A stretch of DNA of 64,000 bases, from assembly GCF_000764305.2 (NCBI RefSeq), contig NW_025941478.1, forward strand, positions 62,001-126,000. The letters run 5' to 3'. The translations under genes were made by a program, and so were the position numbers. This DNA comes from Hyalella azteca (taxonomy: Eukaryota > Arthropoda > Malacostraca > Amphipoda > Hyalellidae). A model generated the notes under the pieces. That model saw only the letters and a program-made list of their open reading frames with translations, was not told where the DNA came from and searched no databases. Shown in pieces: positions 56,010 through 64,000 of this stretch. How positions within the stretch are numbered: the stretch's first letter is position 1; every line of letters begins with the position of its first letter.

Positions 56010-56765
56010 AGGTGCAGTGATTGACAGTGAGGTGTAGTGAGGGGAAGTGAGGTGCAGAGAAGTGCAATAGTAGAGAAGGGAAGTGAGGTGTAGTGAGGGG
56101 AAGTGAGGTGCAGAGAAGTGCAATAGTAGAGAAGGGAAGTGAGGTGTAGTGAGGGGAAGTGAGGTGCAGAGAAGTGCAATAGTAGAGAAGGGAAGTGAGG
56201 TGTAGTGAGGGGAAGTGAGGTGCAGAGAAGTGCAATAGTAGAGAAGGGAAGTGAGGTGTAGTGAGGGGAAGTGAGGTGCAGAGAAGTGCAATAGTAGAGA
56301 AGGGAAGTGAGGTGTAGTGAGGGGAAGTGAGGTGCAGAGAAGTGCAATAGTAGAGAAGGGAAGTGAGGTGTAGTGAGGGGAAGTGAGGTGCAGAGAAGTG
56401 CAATAGTAGAGAAGGGAAGTGAGGTGTAGTGAGGGGAAGTGAGGTGCAGAGAAGTGCAATAGTAGAGAAGGGAAGTGAGGTGTAGTGAGGGGAAGTGAGG
56501 TGCAGAGAAGTGCAATAGTAGAGAAGGGAAGTGAGGTGTAGTGAGGGGAAGTGAGGTGCAGAGAAGTGCAATAGTAGAGAAGGGAAGTGAGGTGTAGTGA
56601 GGGGAAGTGAGGTGCAGAGAAGGGCAATAGTAGAGAAGGGAAGTGAGGTGCAGTGAGGGGAAGTGAGGTGCAGTGAAGTGCAATAGTAGAGATGGGAAGT
56701 GAGGGGAAGTGAGGTGCAGTGAAGTGCAATAGTAGAGAAGGTAAGTGAGGTGCAGTGATGTGCAG
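56010..56765. repeat. Minisatellite, 56-bp unit, about 13 copies
   Basis: Copies built from ggtgcagagaagtgcaatag and tagagaagggaagtgaggtg are identical over about ten units; differences appear only at the edges. The three minus-strand frames stay open and encode the same 56-residue repeat shifted, so they are not genes. Confidence 0.97.
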
Positions 56766-56769
56766 TGAG

Positions 56770-57835
56770 GGGAAGTGAGAGGAAGTTCTGTGCCAGTGAG
56801 GGGTCGAGGTCTGCCTGGAAGTAGGCGAAGGTTACCCCGGCGCGGGGGAAGGAGGGGAGGGGGAGGGGGGCAGACACAGAACATGTATGACGTTTGTGCA
56901 TAACGGTATCCTAAAAATTACCTATTTACCGTATCGCATCGCAAATACTAAATACCGCAACGCATTGCAATGCATTACGGTATAGCGATACATTACGGTA
57001 TCCTAACATGACGTAAATACCGTAACGTATCGCAAAATAACGCAATGAAACATAAAATAACGTAAAACGTCGAAAAGTAAGCAGTAATAGACGCAATACA
57101 TTTCACCACTTCAACGTATTTTATCAACTACATGACGAAAGAAAACGAAACCTCCGTCCTTGGCCCGACCAATGAGGTCATGTGGTGACCTACATAGCCA
57201 TGCAACATGGTGGACTAACGTGGTTGACCAACTTGACCCAACATGGTGATGGTGGAATAATATGGTGACCTACATAGCAATCAACACGGTATGTTGATTG
57301 ATCCACTATAACACCACTTAATATATGTGATGCATAAGCAATAAGGAAATATTACTAAGAGGTATGAGTTAAGTAGAAAATTTATTCACGAAGTGAACGC
57401 GAGAAAAAATATAATGAAAAAAGCTCATTGAAAGCTGAAATAATTATAATGAAATGAGCAAAATCAATGCTAGATATAATAATAAAAGTAGGTAAGTGAA
57501 TTTTAGAATTAGAATGGTGTTCACAATATGAATTGAAGTGAATGCTAGAATGATATGGGTTGATAGAAAATGAATCGAATTTAATGCTAGAATGATACAG
57601 ATGATCAATAAATGAATAAACGTGAATGATAAAACAACCAACAAAACGACTGATGCTAAAAGTAGAACGAACAGTAACTAAGGACATGAGGTAGAAAACG
57701 AAAAAATAAGGACTAGGCATCCGACAAGCTTGTAAATAAGTAGAAAAAAACTTGAAGGGAGAAGGCGATCTGATGTGAGGCGAGATAACAGACCTACGGC
57801 AGCTAACCATAGTGGACAGTCAAACTAAGTTACTA
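56770..57835. other. Spacer, no gene seen
   Basis: Contains repeated short motifs of accgtaacgcat type at 56910-57060 and catggtgacctacatag at 57175-57270. No bounded coding frame. Confidence 0.5.
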
Positions 57836-58215
57836 ACCTAGTAACCTAACCAAGGTTGGACGGTCGCACTAACCTAACCATGTTTGACGGTCGCACAAAC
57901 CTAACCATCTTACCATGTTGGACGGTCGCACATACCTAACCAAGGTTAGACAGTCGCACTAGCCTATCCATCTTTGACGGTGGCACAAACCTAACCATTT
58001 TACCATGTTGGATGGTCGCATATAGGCTACCTAACCAAGGTTGGACAGTCGCACTAACTAACCTAACCATGTTGGATGGTCGCACATACCTAACCAAGGT
58101 TGGACAGTAGCTCTAACCTACCTGATCATGTTGGATGCCAGGATGGGTCGCACAAACCTAACCAAGGTTGGACAGTTGCTCTAACCTAACCAAGGTTGGA
58201 CGGTCGCACTAACCG
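57835..58215. repeat. Degenerate minisatellite, about 28-30-bp unit, 11 copies
   Basis: Copies of ctaaccaaggttggacggtc followed by gcacataa-type ends. Confidence 0.9.
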
Positions 58216-58672
58216 AGCTTCAAGGAAAAACCGACATAGGAACCAGGAAAAGTGCCGAAAGTATAAATTAACAGGAAGAACCGAGCGCAGCCACAGCCAC
58301 GCGCAGCTGATTTCCCAGACCAGCTCAGCTGTGACTTTGCGCAATGCTTTTCCAATCAGTCGCGAAAACTGCTCCCATTCCACTCTTCATAGAGGAATAA
58401 AACGACTACTTTTATAAGATATTCTTGTAAGTGAAAAAAATATGGTTACCATTTATTAAAATTTGTATTAGATCGCGTTGTCGTCGGGTGCTCGAATAAT
58501 ATGACCATGAACGTAACCTACAAAGCAGTTGCTAGATGTCGCTTGCGATGCTTTGCTGGCACTGAAGTGATTTTCGTTTGTTTATGTAAAATTAATTTAG
58601 TTTTAGCCAAACTCAATCATTGAAAAAGCTTATTTACAACAGCCATCATCAAATTGATCTCTAATTCCTTAG

Positions 58673-58906
58673 ATGCCGAAACAAACTGTGCTAAATATTG
58701 TTCACATGGTGCAAGAAAAAGATACGTATTTGCAAGCAACTGCGTACGATCGCCTAAAATTATCTATACAAAATTTCAAGGAAAATTTTACCGAATTGTC
58801 AACAGAAAAAAAAATTGATGCTATAACTTGCCACCGAACTTTTTATTCAGTGGCAAGCTCAACATTTTTTTTTTTTTTGCAATTTACGAATGCGGAACTC
58901 GTCTGA
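58673..58906 (+). CDS. Doubtful small open frame directly after a splice-acceptor-like site
   Basis: The ATG follows aattccttag exactly, and the first 50 residues (starting MPKQTVLNIVHMVQEKD) read like an ordinary soluble protein. The frame then runs through a poly(T) tract (FFFFL) and stops. No homologue is recognised, no donor is obvious, and upstream exons were not found. It may be a pseudo-exon. Confidence 0.2.
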   Translation: MPKQTVLNIVHMVQEKDTYLQATAYDRLKLSIQNFKENFTELSTEKKIDAITCHRTFYSVASSTFFFFLQFTNAELV

Positions 58907-58909
58907 AGT

Positions 58910-59875
58910 AGTGTATCGCGAACACGTCCGTGTCACGTGTTCCTAACCAAGTCCAGTGTTCCGAACACTCCATAAACTAACCACAGTTTGTTGTGGTAAA
59001 ACCATTAGTAAATTGAGTAATTTTAGGAGCTGTAAATGCATAAATTGTGAATTTGTTATCCGACTTCAAGTCTCAAGGACGAAAACCTAGAATTTTTGCC
59101 GGACGAACGAACGAACGAACAATCGTCCGGACAGGGCTGGAAATTCCCGGATACGTTCGAGGTTCGCCGAAACTATCGAACTTTGGCAATGGGTGGAAAT
59201 CTTAATTTCGTATTCAAAGTTTGAAAACAAGCCTTCTTCCGGGTTATATTTGGGATAGATTAACTAAGAAAGTTCAGGTTGCTTATGTTTCAAAAATACA
59301 TTAGACATTTCATATCTAACGGACTTATATATACTGAAACCAAGATGCACACTAGGCGTCTGCGTCTATAATATAGTGCAGGGTCAGATCAAAGCACGGC
59401 CAAAAAAATTGGTTCCGTTTAGTTGAAGTAAACTCGTATAAAATTATAATGTATTCAGTTCTTAACTATGCGCCACGTTACTTCAACTCATCCTTTACCG
59501 ATATATTTCTTCTCAATATTATTGTCAACTGAGAATTTCAAATTACATTTTCATATATAAAACTGATAGATTTATGTCGAAAATTAAACGTTTAGATATG
59601 AGTTGTGAAATATGTTTGCATGAATAAATGTTTAATCAAAATTTAGGTCTAAAAGGAATTTACAGTATAAAGTGAAAGAATGCGAACAGATGCAGCTCGT
59701 GACGAATTGTAATTACAAAGCAGGTAATTAGTGATTACCAAATAATGCCGCGATAGAGAAAAACATATAAGCCCGAGCGAGCCTCTTTATCAATGTACAC
59801 ATCAACTGCATTGTTTGTGAGCCTATAAGACTGCTAGTGACATCTTACCTGGAAAGACTAACGGAAAAAAGACCT
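58910..59875. other. AT-rich spacer, no gene seen
   Basis: A short (AACG)n run at 59104-59121 is the only repeat noticed. Confidence 0.5.
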
Positions 59876-59879
59876 AAAG

Positions 59880-60300
59880 TCCTCCTAGAATGTACTATGG
59901 GAATAACGAAAAAATCCCAGAAAGACTAATGAAAAAAATATATACCTCCCTGGACTACTATAGGAGAAAATATATACTTCCCAGAAGGACTATACTAAGA
60001 AAAAATATATACCTCTCAGAAGGACTTATGGAGAAAATATACGCCTCCCAGAAAGACTAATGGAAAAAATATATACCTCCCTGGACTACTATAGGAGAAA
60101 ATATATTCTTCCCAGAAGGACTATACTAAGAAAAAATATATACCTCCCAGAAAGACTAATGGAAAAAATATATACCTCACTGAAGGACTAATGGAGCAAA
60201 TATACATAGCTCCCAGGACTACTACAGGAGAAAATATATACCTCATGCAGAAGGACTAATTGAGAAAATATATACCACCCAGAAAGACTGGTGGAGAAAT
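59880..60300. repeat. Degenerate minisatellite, about 32-38-bp unit
   Basis: Copies of aaaatatatacctcccagaa followed by ggactaatgg with frequent indels. Confidence 0.85.
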
Positions 60301-60439
60301 ACTGAAAGTCCTCATATAGAAAAGGCTAATGGATAGAAATGAAAGAAACACTTGAAAGAACTATTGGCAAAAAGACTAAAAGTCATTCTAAGGAAGACTG
60401 AAGGAGAAAAGACTAATTAAGGAACGACTTTAAATCTTC

Positions 60440-61200
60440 CTAGAAATAGGAAAAACTAATGGAGAAGATAACAAATATCATCCTAGAAGTCTCATATAGA
60501 AAACTAACGGAGAAGATAACAAATGTCATCCTAGAAGTCTCATATATAGAAAACTAACGGAGAAGATAACAAATGTCATCCTAGAAGTCTCATATATAGA
60601 AAACTAACGGAGAAGATAACAAATGTCATCCTCGAGAAGACTATAATAGAAAACTAATGGAGATGATAACAAATGACCTCCTATATATAGAGAAGATTAA
60701 TAGAAAACTAATGGAAAAGATAACAAATGTAATCCTAGAAAACTAATTGAAAACTAACGGAAAAAGTAACAAATTTCATCCTATATAGAGAAGACTAATA
60801 GAAAACTAATGGAAAAAGTAATATTAAATGATCTAGAGACGACTAATAGAAAACTAATGCATAAGATAACAAAACGGAGAAGATAACAAATGTCATCCTA
60901 GAAGTCTCATATATAGAAAACTAACGGAGAAGATAACAAATGTCATCCTAGAGAAGAATATAATAGAAAACTTATGGAAAAGATAACAAATGCAATCCTA
61001 GAGAACTAATTGAAAACTAACGGAAAAAGTAACAAATTTCATCCTAGAGAAGACTAATAGAAAACTAATGGAAAAAGTAATATTAAATGATCTAGAGACG
61101 ACTAATTGAAAACTAATGCAGAAATAACAAATCTCATCCTAGAGAAGTCTAGTAGAAAACTAATGGAAAAAGTAACAAAAACGTCCTCCTAGAAAAACGA
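60440..61200. repeat. Degenerate tandem repeat, about 50-60-bp unit
   Basis: Copies of gagaagataacaaatgtcat followed by cctagaagtctcatatatag and aaaactaacg. A block at 60640-60840 recurs at 60945-61110, indicating higher-order duplication. Confidence 0.85.
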
Positions 61201-61387
61201 ATGATGAAATATTTCTATAAGATTTTCTTTGGATCGAAAATACGAATTTATCAAAGACGAAATCTCTATTTTCTTAAGTAGTTAATTGCGGCGTTATACG
61301 GAACAATTAAGCAGTGGGTCAGTGATTTTTTCCATCGCTGATAATTACAAGTAAAAAATTAGATCAGTACTCACTGCAATAAGTGAC

Positions 61388-61538
61388 AGTGCATTTTCTC
61401 GTGCATCAATCAATTATCATTCTAATTAGTACAGTGCACTGCACTCAGTACATCATTTTGCCCGGAGTCACGGTCGGACGGACGGACGGACATGACGAGA
61501 ACAATAGCGCCTTTTTTCCATAAATGAGAAAATGCACT
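61388..61538. mobile_element. Short TIR element, second copy
   Basis: Perfect 13-bp inverted ends agtgcattttctc and gagaaaatgcact. It shares with 15518-15647 the flanking cagtactcactgca, the GGACGGAC run and the block cataaatgaga before the right end. The middle differs in length. Both copies are non-coding. Confidence 0.65.
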
Positions 61539-62199
61539 AAAAATATCTTAATATTCTAAATAAAAATACGAATGTGACTGGGATAATAGTTTTTGAAATC
61601 TCTAAGCAAATAAATATTAATTTCGAGATTACGAAATTGCATTTTTGTTCTAACTTATAATAAATCTAATATTAAAATTAGTGCCAGGCATCTTAGGATA
61701 AATCAAAATTATTTCAATGAAAAACCAATAAATTTCTGCGCAAAAATACCTGTTGTGATTTCAACAAAATTTAGGAAAGTACCAACTAATTTCGGAACCA
61801 AATTCCTACCCATATAGGCCTATACTATGCATCCTAACATAACAAATTTTTCAAGTTTTTTCAAATCTAAATTTTCAGACGAGTTATTATCAGGTTTAAT
61901 ATTAAAATGCATCCAACTCATACATTAATAATGTCAAAAAACACCAGGAGAATATTAATTATGAAAATAAATGCCTGTCTTGCATCCTATATAGCGTTAC
62001 ATAAAAAAATGGTAAGACAAACTCGGCATATTTTAGTAGACGCGTCTTTTTATATGAACAAAAATTATAAATGAGGCAGCCTTCAATACGCATAAAATAT
62101 TTCAACAAATTTCAATTTATTAACGTCAATATCCAACTTCTGCGAGAATTACAGAAGTCTATCAAAATTTCTAGAGTAGAACATGCACTTACCTTATAA

Positions 62200-62410
62200 G
62201 TTGAAGACTGTTCTCTTGTGTAGAACACTCAACAACGATGTGATGACGAATGCGATGTTCGTCCTCCACGAGACTCTCAACGATGTAGACAAGTTCAGAT
62301 GACGAATGCGATGTTCTCCCTCCACGAGACTCACAACGATGTAGACAAGTTCAGATGACGAATGCGATGTTCTCCCTCCACGAGACTCTCAACGATGTAG
62401 ACAAGGGCCT
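62200..62410. repeat. Tandem repeat, 57-bp unit, 3-4 copies
   Basis: Copies of gatgacgaatgcgatgttct followed by ccctccacgagactctcaac and gatgtagacaagttca. Confidence 0.9.
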
Positions 62411-62414
62411 ATAC

Positions 62415-64000
62415 TTTCAAAAAAAAAGTTAAGAGATCGTAAGTTCACTGAGAAGACACACTATAGGTTCGCGTCCAGAACACACAGACTGCACAACGGC
62501 TAGACCGTCAATGAGGTACCAGGGCATTACCAGGACATTATATGGGCCCCTATGGGCCAACCAGAACCTGCCTTGTTGTAGGCCTATAGGGCCTCCCGCA
62601 CCCGAAGCGGCCTATCACGGCGAGGCCAAAGGTCGTGGGGCGGTGCTTGTCATTTCTACTACAATTTTTTGGCGGGAAAATAGAACGTTCTACACGTTTT
62701 TCAGCGGTAGTAACTTTTCGATACTATGGGCCAAATAAATCAACAAATAAACATTACTTATTCAATAAATATTGTTGTGATACAATGCTATTTATTAAAG
62801 CATTTTATTATTTGTTATTGGAAGATAAGAACAATTTGCTGTACAATATACTATCGCAGAAATACCATCATAAAATCATCACGGAGCATTGAGCCCGAGC
62901 AAATATATATACGTTCCTAGTTTATACATGAACGAAATGACATTAAATGGATTAAATTTTAGAGTTCGATAAACAATTTAAACTCGAAAATCGTCGTTTT
63001 ATGCTGGAACTTGAGCGCTAAATCAAGTGGTTGTTATTCGTTCACCGTCATATACATATAAATTAATAAGTGGCAACTCTATATTTCACGTTATACAACA
63101 TTAAAATAATTATACTCATGCTCAAACCATACAACTGTCTGCGAAATATAAACATATTTCCTTCAACAATTGATGTGTTTGCTCATACATCATCGTTTTG
63201 CAGTGAGAAATAATTTATATAGTTAAAAAATATTACTTTTAATACGTATATATACATAAATAAACGGTATTTATAATCGACAATTTAGATTTCTATAAAA
63301 TGATAATATTTTACGCCATCAAATAATTGGCTTTAAAAGTAACCGTTAACAGTGTATGATTTCCATATAGTGGAATGCTCCCAGATCGGTACATATATAG
63401 GTGCTAATTGAAGAGTTGAATTTTTGGGTCAGAATTAATTTGGAATGCGATTTTATTTTAGTCACGCCTAAACGCAGCTATATAGTGTTCGGACGTCAAA
63501 AAGAAGTTTAACCTTAAGCCTTCAATGACCAATATCACAAAGCTTAAAAACAAGATTTAAGAACAATTCCCTGGTATGTAAATGATATTACAAGCTTCAT
63601 GATGGACGGGAAGAATGCAGTATTATGAATGCAATTTCACGCTTTGAAATTTAATCCCTACTATTAGAGGAATTTCAGTGACTAATGACTCCTGTTATTG
63701 TCTTAATAGATGATGAATTTGTGGTCAGATCATACATGAGTGAAGGGAGCCTGTGAGAATATATAAAGGTAAGGGTGAATGTACTTAATCGTTAACTTCC
63801 CATTACAGAGATCTCTGCTTATACTAGCTAATGTCTCTGATTTAAAAGCTAGTATACTATATATACCAGCTATTAATTGTTACTGATTTGAAAGAGAAAA
63901 ATTTATGACACATATAGGCTTCCACGTAAGAATCTCTGACTGCAAAAGTCTCTGAATTGTAACACATTTACTCTACATGATTTATATGTGCCTCAACGTC
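62415..64000. other. AT-rich spacer to window end, no gene seen
   Basis: A GC-richer patch at 62510-62650 (ggcctatagggcctcccgca) stands out but has no splice-bounded open frame. The rest is AT-rich unique DNA. Confidence 0.5.

Noticed and set aside
55661..56901. Long minus-strand frames of 257-407 codons
   Set aside because: They translate the 56-bp array, which is open in all three frames, and one of them crosses an N gap.

Overview
The window is eukaryotic nuclear DNA: genes are split by GT-AG introns (one GC-AG), spacers are AT-rich and long, and there is no operon-like packing. Arthropod-style core promoter motifs (TCAGT initiator, a GACGTG downstream element), two genes with clear animal orthologues, and private minisatellites every 1-2 kb suggest an arthropod, most likely a crustacean with a repeat-rich genome. 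The species cannot be fixed from the sequence. The assembly is a draft: bases 1-593 are N, there are short N runs at 42959 and 55706-55709, a library adapter junction remains at 55037-55074, and one stretch of kinase exons is out of place.

Layout. 1-20 kb: no convincing protein gene; mostly minisatellites, a 324-bp Tc1/mariner-like MITE (9996-10319), a second short TIR element (15518-15647, related to 61388-61538) and a candidate initiator/DPE promoter with a non-coding first exon on the minus strand (13189-13245). 20177-20455: a probable single exon of an unidentified membrane protein, plus strand. 23604-27813: a complete four-exon, 708-residue orthologue of vertebrate C1orf198 (DUF4706), plus strand. 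28-35 kb: spacer with minisatellites, a perfect 902-bp palindrome and misplaced kinase exons. 35844-44436: a minus-strand tandem-kinase gene of the MSK (RPS6KA5/4; fly JIL-1) family. 45-51 kb: minisatellites. 51541-53968: one large minus-strand exon encoding a Ser/Pro-rich protein of 743+ residues, which ends in a strong splice donor and is phase-compatible with the first kinase exon; it may be the kinase's N-terminal extension. 54-64 kb: minisatellites, the adapter junction and AT-rich spacer.

Function. MSK kinases are nuclear kinases activated by ERK/p38 that phosphorylate histone H3 and CREB. The C-terminal kinase has intact HRD, DFG and APE motifs. In the N-terminal kinase the exon carrying the HRD and DFG motifs is absent and its activation-loop exons lie 3.5 kb beyond the gene's own stop codon, which I read as misassembly. 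C1orf198 has no established role. No CRISPR array, prokaryotic element or defence system is present.
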